DNA of 64,000 bases, taken from the NCBI GenBank assembly GCA_032158295.1, contig CM063245.1, positions 26,593,726 to 26,657,725 of the forward strand, given 5' to 3'. Source of the DNA: Pycnopodia helianthoides. Taxonomy: Eukaryota > Echinodermata > Asteroidea > Forcipulatida > Asteriidae. The position numbers and the translations under genes were made by a program. Positions 54,926 to 64,000 of this stretch are shown here, piece after piece (positions within the stretch are counted from its first letter, which is position 1; the number at the start of each line of letters is the position of its first letter). The notes beneath the pieces were generated by a model that saw only the letters and a program-made list of their open reading frames with translations, ran no database searches and was not told the DNA's origin.

Positions 54926-55492
54926 GGGAAGTGCAAATAGATAGTTCCCAGTAGACGCCATCTTTTTACGGGCAAATTGCACTTTGGCTTGCAGGTGCGT
55001 CAAACGCTCAACTTATTAACGCAGCCGCGTTGTTCACTGACCAATCATGCAACGACAAATAAAAAGGAATCTGTGCTTGGTTTACTTGTTATTTATTATT
55101 TTTATTTATTTATATATTTATTTATTTATTTATTTATTTATTTTTTTTCTTGCTTTGAAGCTATAAAGCTTCATTTATTCAACAACAACAAAAACACAAA
55201 AGAGTATACATCAATTCCACATTACTATGTATAAGGTCCACAAATATATCTGTTATATAGAAATCTATGAGAAACACAACAATTAAAAATAAAACGGATA
55301 AGAGCATAGTTATACACAAATTAACGTGACATAATCAGGTGATGATACAAAAAGAATTTAACAAATGAAATTCATTGCAGAAGTTGAAAACAAGTTCTAC
55401 GACTCCAATAATTATATAAAGGACTATAAGTATAAACTGCACTTCTGCTAATACAAAGGGGACAAAGCTTGAAACCAAATGCAGGAAACTCT

Positions 55493-58400
55493 TTAAAACC
55501 CAAAATTTAACTCACCATTATCATCAAAGAAACACAGCGCTTTGTTTGCTGTATAACACACCTTAAAGGTTTCAAGACACATTCTTTTGTTTTCAAACAA
55601 TAGAAAAGCCCTCAAGTTCCGTTTATAACATTGAATAATGTCAACATCATTAGGACATGTGTGACTGTTAAATATTAGTTTACATCTGATATTCCATATT
55701 TGTCGTAGCATTTTGACAACTACCACACTTTGCACTAATTTAAGTTGATACCCCATAATTCTGTTAAGGTCGGTCAGGTAAAAGTACTTATTTCCCACAA
55801 ATTTCCTTAGAAGACATTCAACGAAAATCCAGGCATTAATTGTACACGAGCAGTAAATAAAAAGATGTTGATGGGACTCGTTTTCAGTTTTACATAGAGG
55901 ACATAAAGTGTCAGGAACATTTTGCATCTTGAGAAGAACATCTCTGGTAGGAAGAACTCTATGTTTCACTTTGCACCAAAACTGTTTATCTTCAGAATCT
56001 AGCAAATAATTTGTAAAACCTCTCTCCCAAATCATGGTCCAATTAATATGAGACGCATAGTGAAACACTTCATGCCATTTCTTTTGTGCTTTAGGGGCAA
56101 TGAATTTATCTAGAACGAGATTAGCATATGTACTTTTAGCAGTGGTTTTAGAAATGTGTACATTTTCCCCCTTATTATTTACAACAAACATCCAATTGCA
56201 GATGTGGTTTGCAGGACCTTCTCTCGTGTCGCAAACCAATTCATGGTCGATTTGGTTGTTTATCCTGCCCAGAATTCTTCCTGCATTAATGTTTAAAATT
56301 CCACATTTATCAGCGACTTCTTGGAAGGTGATTAACTTGTTTTTACGAACCACATCTTTAATTTTTGTAATCCCAACAGATTTCAGCAATGGGCTCTTCA
56401 TGACTGAATTGTCTTTCGTGGCCTTAATATTTTTCCACAAGGGCACTTCATGAGACTCCAGACTGCTAGTATAAGTACAATTAAGTATTCCTTCCGCCGT
56501 TTTGAAGGCAAGGATTAACTCAGAATAAAAGGGCGTAGTTCTAAGTGGTAACTTAACATTACAAAAGACATACCATCCTAAGTGATTATCATATGCACCA
56601 CTTGCTTTGTTAATCCAATATTCAAATAGGATCCTCCACTTTCCCGTACTGGAGACATATCGAACAATCCACTGCATTTTTAGACTCATAAGTTTGCTGG
56701 ATATATCTATTAGCCCAGTTCCCCCTAGGTTTTGGTCCCTGAATCGTTTTCCTCTTAATAGTTTCAATTTTCCCATCCCAGAAAAAGTTCCAAATAATGT
56801 TGTTCATTCTTTTTATCCATTCTGCAGGACAGGCAATAATGCTTCCTAAGTAACTAATCCCCGCCCCAACAAAGGTATTAACAATAACGGCCTTCCCTAC
56901 ATAAGATAAATGGCGTTTGGACCACATGTTAAGAACACATTTAATTTTACTTATTCTGGGGCCCCAGTTGTCTTCAGGAGTTACATCGTTGCCGAAAACG
57001 ATACCTAAAATTTTCATGTTGTCATTTTTCCATTCAAAATTACAGGGCTTGTCGATTCTATTTTTCCATTTTCCTAGCCAAAGACCTTTCGTTTTGGTTA
57101 CATTGAGCTTAGATCCAGTACCTTTACAATAAATGTTCAGGATGTCGTGTATGGTGGAAAATTCACCATTGTTGTTGATGATGAGACTAGTGTCATCAGC
57201 ATGCTGAATTAACTTAATACAGTTACCTTTGTTATTATTATTACAATTAGGAACATTGAAACCTTTGATATTATCGTTATTTCTAATCATACTGGCTAAA
57301 CCTTCAGCGCAGATAGCAAACAAAAGTGGCGATAAAGGACATCCTTGTCTGATTCCCCTCTCCATGATAAAGGGGGAGCCTATGAAATTATTTAAAATGA
57401 TCTGCCCTGTCGGTTGGCTGTAAAGGACTTTAATCCATTTGATCAAATTCACTGGGATGCCAATTTTTTCCATAATAGCAAACATATAGCCCCAATTAAT
57501 TCTATCAAAAGCCTTTTCTTGATCTATGTTAACAATAGCAGCTTCAATCTTTTCCCAATTAGCATAATCAACGATATCCCGAATAATAATAAGATTGTCT
57601 TGAATTTTCCTGTTTAAAACACCGCAAGTTTGTTCTTCGCCAATAACAAAAGGCATAGCATGCTTTAATTTGTTCGTAATAGCTTTAGACAATATTTTGT
57701 AATCTACAGACAGGAGACTGATAGGCCTCCAATTTTTAAGCTCGTATCTGTTTCAAGAATTTTTGTATATAAGTCTAATAAGAGCCGTTTTCATAAATTT
57801 ACTTAGACTACCCTTGTTAAGACCATAATTGAAAACTTCTAGAATATCAGTCTCGAGAATATCCCAGTATGTTTGGTAAAACTCGACGGTTAATCCATCA
57901 ATACCTGGAGATTTATTCTTGTTCATTTGAAAAAGAGCCTTCTTGAGATCAACAGCTGTAATGTTCTCTTCGAGATTACTCATTATATCATCAGGTACTG
58001 TTTTCTTTTCAATATTAGATATAATATCTTTCATGCAAGAAGGGGAAATATCCTCGGATTTGTACAAGTCGCTATAAAACGAATTAGCATAACTCATCAT
58101 AGTATCAGGTTGGTCATAGTAGTTCCCTTCGGGAGTGATAAGCTTATCGATTTTATTATTTTGAATTTGTTGCTTTTCAAGGTGCAAAAAGAATTTGGAG
58201 GTCTTTTCCCCTTCATTCTTGAAGGTATTACGGACTCTAACTTTAGCTTTCTCCCACTCCTCAACTTCATATTCTTTAAGTTGGGCCTCAATGTGCTTTA
58301 GGGTCTGGGTATCAATGGGATTTTTGTTAATTGTATTATTATATTGTTTTTCAAGATTCATATATTTCCGTTTCTTAGTAAAAGACTGTTCTCTACTAAA

Positions 58401-58526
58401 ATCCCGAATAATTTCTTTAATTCTAAATTTACCCGTTTCCCACCAGTTGAGAAGACAATCATAGTCGGGTTTTTTACTTTTCCATCCAGAAGGTCCAGAA
58501 GGTTCTAATTCTAAATTCACAATCAC
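55493..58526 (-). pseudogene. LINE A reverse transcriptase ORF, broken
   Basis: Linker and RT start lie at 57753-58526 (ALFQMNKNKSPGIDGLTVEF). An in-frame TGA at 57750-57752 precedes ELKNWRPISLLSVDYKILSK. RT blocks follow: AAIVNIDQEKAFDRINW, GIRQGCPLSPLLFAICAEGL and the active site LIQHADDTSL (HADD for YADD/FADD). A one-base shift near 56715-56735 (GGACCAAAACCTAGGGGGAA) moves the frame to LGGTGLIDISSKLMSLK. A C-terminal CPLC...H....C finger at ~55850-55920 and a stop at 55493 close the ORF. DQEKAFDR and the zf-RVT finger indicate the L1/Tx1 group. Confidence 0.92.
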
Positions 58527-58539
58527 TGTTCATCAGGTG

Positions 58540-58838
58540 ATCATTGTTACATATCCATCTCCCTTGACCATGAGGAGAGTTGATATTGTTTAATATCATA
58601 CAAATAACATGATGATCACATAAACCATACGGATTGTTTGAAACATCCCCCAAATATTAAGCATATTGGAAGATACAAAAATGTAATCAATTCTACTAGG
58701 TTGTTTGGTAACTTTGTGAACATGAGAAAACCCTTCTTGTTCTTGGTGGACTGTACGCCAAATATCGATGAGGTCTTTTTCTTGTAAGACATTTTTAAGA
58801 GTAATTTTACTAGATTCCCTCAGATGAGTGTTGTCAAT
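58540..58838 (-). pseudogene. LINE A endonuclease C-terminal remnant
   Basis: SRIDYIFVS, typical of the last part of an APE-type endonuclease, and NPYGLCDHHVICMILNN (DHH in place of the usual SDH) lie in different frames, followed by GRWICNNDHLMNSDCEF. Frame shifts show decay. The first ~150 residues of the domain are absent. Confidence 0.8.
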
Positions 58839-58846
58839 ATTGCAAT

Positions 58847-60033
58847 ATTTATTTATTTATTTATTTATTTATTTATTATTATTATTTTTTCTCTTGATTT
58901 GGAGTTAAAATACTCCGTTTATTCAACAACAACATCAGCAACAACATACATCAATAAAACAAGCTCCAATAAATACTGCTATCATATAACAGATACAATG
59001 AGCTACGGGAGGTCATACAAAAAATTAAATTGATATAATACAAAAAAAACAAAACAAGTAAATCATTATATATACATTTTAGCGTGACATAATCACGGTG
59101 TTCGAGAGAAACAATGGGTAGAAATTACTTCAGACTAAAAAAATTAAATAAATAAATAAATAAATAAAAAGGAACATGGTGACGGCCTTTAGTGAAAAAG
59201 GCAATTAGTAGTCAAACTTGACATCATCATTAATGGTGAAACATAACGCATTATTTCTAGTGTAAATTGTTTCGAAAGAGTCTGGGCTCAGTCTGGTCTT
59301 TTCCATACGCAGAAAGTATTTCAAGGAACTTTTAAAACTGAATGATGATGTCAATTTCTGCTGGTCTGGAATAACTGTTGAACACCTTTTTGCATCGTAT
59401 ATTCCAGATCAGCCTGAGCAGTTTAGTTACGACAATAGCCTGAACTGGTTCCAAATCATAACCAAGAATTCTATTAGAGTCATTCAAGTAATAGTGTTTG
59501 TTACCATTTTCTGAGCAGTCTTTCCACAAAGATCCAAGCCTCCAAAGTGTGGGTACAATAAATAAAGATATGTTCGAGAGTTTCATTGTTAACGTTACAA
59601 AGCGGGCATGTTAGTTCTTTAACAACACCAATTTTCAGCAAAACGTCTTTAGTGGGTAGAATTCTATGTCTAAGTTTGTACATAAACTGTTTGTCATCCG
59701 GATCCATTAACACATTTTTCCAATTACTCATCCAAACTGAAGGCCAAGGTAAATCTCGTCCTAGGTGAAAAATATTTTCCCATTTTACTTGCACCTTGGG
59801 AGATACAAATTTACACATAATGCAGTTCATATAATTAGACTTCACATTAGTTTCATAAATAGGAACAGTTTTGCTTTGATGATCACAAATGGCAAGCCAG
59901 TTACTCGTGTGCACTGCCGGTCCTTCTCTTTTCTCATTGATTAAAGTATAGTCTATGTGTTTTTCAATTCTCTTCAATATTCTACCAGCATTAATATGTT
60001 TAATATCACATGCTCTGGCAATATCGTGAAAAG
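58847..60033 (-). mobile_element. LINE copy B, same family, strongly 5'-truncated
   Basis: It holds only the C-terminal third and 3' UTR of the family, followed by a hairpin (58911-58926) and a (TTTA)n tail at 58847-58890. Its 5' end at ~60033 again meets a (TTTA)n run. It aligns with copy A but is clearly diverged, so the two are separate insertions and not a duplication. Confidence 0.9.
59332..59977 (-). pseudogene. LINE B C-terminal ORF fragment
   Basis: It begins with RIEKHIDYTLINEKREGPAV (copy A: GRINNQIDHELVCDTREGPA). KLRHRILPTKDVLLKIGVVK and the finger LTCPLCNVNNETLEHIFIYC follow. A frame shift near 59510-59530 separates the C-terminal RILGYDLEPVQAIVVTKLLR part. Confidence 0.88.
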
Positions 60034-60180
60034 ATATTTATTTATTTATTTATTTATTTATTTTATTTTTATTTATTTATTTATTTGTTTTGTGTGTGTG
60101 TGTGTGTGGGGGGGGGGGAGTTCTATACAAGAGGAAAACAGTGTGTTATAGTATGGGACCATTTGAGGGGGGGGGGGGAG
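60034..60180. repeat. (TTTA)n, (GT)n and G-run simple sequence
   Basis: A (TTTA)n run (60034-60088) passes into (GT)n and G12, with another G-run at 60166-60180. The first run borders LINE B's 5' end. Confidence 0.92.
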
Positions 60181-60549
60181 GGGGACCCCCTGTGCCCCAT
60201 ATCGGACAGGCTATATTAATGGTCCAGGTTTTTCAGCAAAACGAAGCTTTAAAAGTTTTTGTTATTGAAATTTTACTTATTGAGTAAAAAATGCCTTCAA
60301 TTAATTTGTTTCTGTGCACGTCATTACAAATGTGCGGATGAAATTGAAAGTAAAGGTATAAAGTACCCGTGTATTTCCAACATATGACATAATGGTTGTT
60401 GAAAGTTGTTGATAAGGTCTACCAGCATTATTATGTGTCACGGTTATAAACTTCGAAGTGCCTGCACTTTTCTCCAATGTTGAGATCATGGTTTCGTTTG
60501 TCTACATGACGACCAATATATGTTGGCCCTGAAGAGACATTGAAAATAT

Positions 60550-61010
60550 ATATTTAAGGTAATAATTACGTAAGTATTCACGTTTTTCCCCCAAATCGCA
60601 AATATTCACGTAAATACTTACGTATAGGCCTATATTTGTGATTAATGTCCGTGTATCGAATATTTTACGTAAACATTTACGATTGTGCCCCAAAACGAAA
60701 ATATTTACTTAAAATAAACTTGCAAATATTCGCGAAGTGTACCTCGAAACCGCAAATATTCACGATTTCGGGCACAAATCGTGACGATTAGGTGAATATT
60801 TACATTAATTTGCGTGTTATGTTTGCGATTTGGGCACAAATCGTGTACATTTACGTGAATATTTACGTAAATATTTGCGTGTTGGCGTACAAATCGTAAA
60901 TATTTACGTAATTATTCGCGACACGGACAATAATCGCAAATATTCAACTAAGTATTTACGTGAATATTGAATATTTGGGGCAAAAATCGTGAATATTTTC
61001 CTGCACTAAT
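60550..61010. repeat. AT-rich satellite of AAATATTYACGT motifs
   Basis: About twenty-five spaced copies of the near-palindrome ACGTAAATATTTACGT and variants with ATTCACG or ATCGTGA, on both strands. Spacing is irregular (12-30 bp). Confidence 0.8.
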
Positions 61011-61242
61011 ATTAACGTTAAGTTATGTGTTCGATGTCCCTTCAGGGCTACAATACCAGTACAGTATCGCCTGAAATAGCGCCTAACCTCCGACGACCGA
61101 CGTTAAACTTTAGTTCAGGTTTCAATTTCTGGTAGCGAGAGCCAGCGGGCACAAACTAATTTGAGTGCCTGATTTGTTTAATGGTCTGTAAGAAAAGTCT
61201 TAATCATCTTTGGTATCTGAAGCATTGTGTTCGAGACTTATG

Positions 61243-61245
<3 letters not shown>

Positions 61246-61277
<32 letters not shown>
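61246..61277 (+). repeat. poly(A) run
   Basis: About 32 consecutive A bases. It could be the tail of a retroposed sequence upstream, but no source was identified. The stretch 61010-61385 otherwise shows nothing. Confidence 0.85.
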
Positions 61278-61280
<3 letters not shown>

Positions 61281-61384
61281 AGAGTTATGTCAACAAAATA
61301 GCCGAGACTTCAAATTCAAGACAAACGTAAACAACGTTGGGCATCTGCTATTCATACGACAATGTGATGAGTGAACTACATTCT

Positions 61385-61758
61385 GTATTTGAGCGCTGGA
61401 CACTATTGGTAGTTACTCAAAATAATTGTTAGCATAAAAACTTACTTGGTAACGAGCAATGGAGAGCTGTTGATAGTATAAAACATTGTGAGGAACGGCT
61501 CCCTCTGAAGTAACGTAGATTTTGAGAAAGAAGTAATTTATTTGAATTGATTTTGAGACCTCACGCGTGAGGTCTCGTAATCAAGCATCTGAAAGCACAG
61601 AACTTCGTGTGACAAGGGTGTTTTTGCTTCCATTATTATCTCGCAACTTCGACGACCAATTGAGTTCAAATTTTCACAGGTTTGTTATTTTGTGCATATG
61701 TTGAGATACACCAAGTGAGAAGACTGGTCTTTGACAATTACCAAAGGTGTCCAGTGTC
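61385..61758. mobile_element. MITE, GACACTGGACACC family
   Basis: The left end CTGGACACTATTGGTAGT is mirrored by AATTACCAAAGGTGTCCAGT at the right. The right end runs on to GTCTTTAA; the left TTAAAGA is missing. The central GACCTCACGCGTGAGGTC is a perfect 18-bp palindrome. Confidence 0.7.
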
Positions 61759-61791
61759 TTTAAAGATATTATGCACATTTTGTGGTGTTTA

Positions 61792-62722
61792 TGTGACCGG
61801 TTTAATTAAATGATCCTGCGGGACACAATCTTCGCTGTTCCAGACTTTTATTTATATCTGAATTTAAGACGGAGAAAATAATGTGATGTTAAGTCTCCGA
61901 CGTCAAAGGAAAGAGTCTAATTAAATAAACATAATTTAAATAGAACATTAAGAATAAAACTTACAAGTCACAAATACTATTTACAATGAATTAGGAAATC
62001 CTTAAAAGACGCGAGAATGTTGCCGTTTTCCAGCCTAGAAATTATGTATTTTAGAATAAACAAATCAATGAAATAATCCGTGAACTTGGATAAAGACTAT
62101 CTATAATAAACGATTTGCCAAAGATTGGAAATGGATGGCAAACAGAAAAGCATAAATAAAGGCAAACTAAATGATCTAATTAAAGTTCCCGCCAAAAGTT
62201 TAATGGCGTCCGCCATCTTGGAATCGTACCAAAATGAGAAGATAACTCCGCAAAATCAGCAATATTTACATCATTCAATCGGAAAACAAGTAAGGCATTA
62301 CTTCCGAACTCTAGTAATGCAAAACTATTAACAAAATCTAAGAGAGGAGACTTGAGGAAATTCAAATCAAAAAGAAATATATCTATAACGGGAGTTTTCT
62401 TTCCCGACTAAACACTAAGTAAATTAACTCTAGAAAACCGTTTCCTTGTCAAAAGAAACATGTCATAAAATAAGCTAAACTCTACGAGTAATTTATACAA
62501 GAGGAATTTATATGAAATCTAGGGGAGAATGGATGAAAAATAGAATGGTAATTACCTGAATTTAAGACGGAGAAAATAATGTGATGTTAAGTCTCCGACG
62601 TCAAAGGAAAGAGTGACCCTCTGACGTCTTGCGGCCGATGAGGGCGCGCTAACCGGTGTATTTAAAAAGGTGAGTATGAATAAATGAAAAGTACCCGGAT
62701 GTTAATTATTCTACTTGTCACA
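61792..62722 (-). mobile_element. 3' LTR of a Ty3/Gypsy retrotransposon
   Basis: On the minus strand it runs from TGTGACAAGTAGAATAATTA (62722) to AATTAAACCGGTCACA (61792), so the ends are inverted TGTGAC/GTCACA. A purine-rich tract (AAAGCAGGGGAGGA) sits just before it, as a polypurine tract should. TATAAATAAAAG near 61846-61855 could act as TATA or poly(A) signal. A 59-bp direct repeat lies at 61858-61916 and 62556-62614. The 5' LTR is outside the window. Confidence 0.75.
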
Positions 62723-63117
62723 TCCTCCCCTGCTTTAAAAAAATGTCGTCCTCGACATAGTGTTTACTTACAGCTGCACACAAATTAATTATGCACAGTG
62801 ACACAAATTTATACAACCGCAATAGTCTAGTAACTCTGCTAAACCTTGCAAATACACATCAAATGGGGGAAAAGTAGGCAAAGTAAATCTTACTCTACAA
62901 AATGCTCATTTACTTTAGAAAGCATCACTGTTACATTTGTCCATGGTGAACATAAAACAATGCAAAATCAATCTATACCATCATTACCAATAGTCATCTG
63001 ATGTAAGCTAACGGGTAAAAATGACTATCTGGTGAACTATGGCTGAAATTAGAAATACACACAAAACTTGTTAAGCACTCGGGGGAATTATACAAGTTAA
63101 AATTTCGGGCAAATTGT

Positions 63118-64000
63118 CTACTTTGTTCTAGTCATCTGGCGTCTCTTCCATACTGCCAGCAACTGCCTCCCTCTCTCCAGTTTCTCTTCGTACGTGTCTG
63201 ATGAAGTAGACGTGTCTGAAGAAGATTTATCTGAAGGAGAGTTGTCTGAAGTAGACATGGGGAAGAACATACACGGGGTTAGGAGATTTCTGTGTACGGT
63301 TTTCTCTTTTCCATCACCCGAGCGTACCTTATAGACGGGGATGTTTTCATGTTTTGTGACCACAGTGTAGGGGTTGGGTTCCCATCTGTCCGCTAATTTG
63401 TGTGTTCCTTCGAAGTGTTTAACCTGCACGAGGACTCGATCACCTGCTCGGAGTGGTGCTTCTTGGGTTTTCTTGTCGTAGATTTGTTTCTGTTTTGCTT
63501 TTGCGTGTTGTGAAGTTTTGTTAGCATGATCATATGAGAACAGTATTCTTTCTCTGAACTGTTCCACGTACTCGTCATACTTTGGAGCTTCATCAGTTGG
63601 TGAGTGGCAACCAAACAAGAGGTCTATCGGCAAGTTGGGGTGGCGTCCGAACATCAACAAGAATGGTGCGTACCCTGTGGTGTCGTGACGCGTCGCGTTG
63701 TACGCATGCGTCATGACGCCGACATACTTCTTCCAATCTTTCTTTTGTTCCTCTTCCAGTGTGCCCAACATGTTAAGGAGAGTAGAGTTGAACCTCTCCG
63801 TAACGCCGTTTCCTTGAGGGTGGTACGGTGTTGTTCTGCTCTTCTTTATGCCAGAGACCTTACACAGTTCTTGGATGAGTTGGCTTTCGAAATTTCGGCC
63901 TTGGTCGGAGTGTATGCGAGAAGGGAAACCATAATGCAAGATGAAGTTCTCCCAGAGTATTTTTGCTACTGTTTCCGCTTTCTGGTCTCGTGACGCAAAT
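63118..64000 (-). CDS. Ty3/Gypsy integrase, C-terminal part of Pol, partial
   Basis: The frame is open to the window edge, so its start lies beyond 64000. It reads RDQKAETVAKILW, then HSDQGRNFES (second catalytic Asp) and YHPQGNGVTERFN (catalytic Glu), the D-D-E core of retroviral-type integrase. APFLLMFGRHPNLPID and PLRAGDRVLVQVKHF, the Gypsy C-terminal module, come next. VHRNLLTPC and a Ser-rich tail end the protein at a stop at 63118. No break is seen in this stretch. Between it and the LTR, 62723-63117, no further ORF (such as env) exists. Confidence 0.93.
   Translation of the reverse strand, partial: FASRDQKAETVAKILWENFILHYGFPSRIHSDQGRNFESQLIQELCKVSGIKKSRTTPYHPQGNGVTERFNSTLLNMLGTLEEEQKKDWKKYVGVMTHAYNATRHDTTGYAPFLLMFGRHPNLPIDLLFGCHSPTDEAPKYDEYVEQFRERILFSYDHANKTSQHAKAKQKQIYDKKTQEAPLRAGDRVLVQVKHFEGTHKLADRWEPNPYTVVTKHENIPVYKVRSGDGKEKTVHRNLLTPCMFFPMSTSDNSPSDKSSSDTSTSSDTYEEKLERGRQLLAVWKRRQMTRTK

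Larger units (their letters stand above)
55093..58846 (-). mobile_element. LINE copy A, L1/Tx1-like, 5'-truncated
   Basis: A ~3.7-kb non-LTR retrotransposon on the minus strand. The 5' side starts inside the endonuclease domain. Reverse transcriptase, the zinc-knuckle C-terminus, a 3' UTR hairpin (55157-55172) and a (TTTA)n tail follow. It is inactive: stop codons and frame shifts interrupt the ORF. Its 5' end abuts the (TTTA)n tail of copy B. Confidence 0.93.

Noticed and set aside
58195..58464. Plus-strand frames over the LINE
   Set aside because: Antisense shadows of the reverse-transcriptase ORF.
1..64000. CRISPR arrays, operons, bacterial defence or phage genes
   Set aside because: The tandem repeats lack regular unique spacers and the genes are intron-containing animal genes.

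Overview
The window looks like nuclear DNA of a marine invertebrate deuterostome, most likely an echinoderm and probably a sea star. This is inference. The genes are intron-rich animal genes with GT-AG introns and short exons, the sequence is AT-rich, and roughly half of it is mobile or foldback DNA of the kind found in echinoderms. No bacterial or organellar sequence was seen.

Two protein genes can be reconstructed, both on the minus strand. The first, at 3193-26151, is eukaryotic elongation factor 2 kinase (EEF2K). It has twelve coding exons covering a calmodulin-binding segment, an alpha-kinase domain, a phospho-regulatory linker and C-terminal SEL1-like repeats. Exon 3 carries a one-base frame break four codons before the ATP-binding lysine. 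The second, at 42924-49419, is a TMEM180/MFSD13A-type major facilitator membrane protein. It has four coding exons, and its last codons and stop come from a SINE tail.

Smaller gene candidates are a hAT-transposase-derived locus (28117-30196, minus), a tRNA-Leu(UAG) gene (38974-39055, plus) and an orphan first exon (54335-54399, minus).

The rest is mostly repeats. Palindromic GGGCCCAATTTC elements and several TTAA-flanked short inverted-repeat elements recur, some nested in one another. tRNA-derived SINEs occur in two families. Large foldbacks include a 342-bp nearly perfect palindrome. Two long minisatellites lie beside EEF2K splice sites.

From 55 to 60 kb lie two 5'-truncated L1/Tx1-like LINE copies, head to tail and separated by (TTTA)n runs. 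Both end in the same 3' hairpin fold with compensating base changes. The right edge holds the integrase end and 3' LTR of a Ty3/Gypsy retrotransposon, which continues beyond base 64000.
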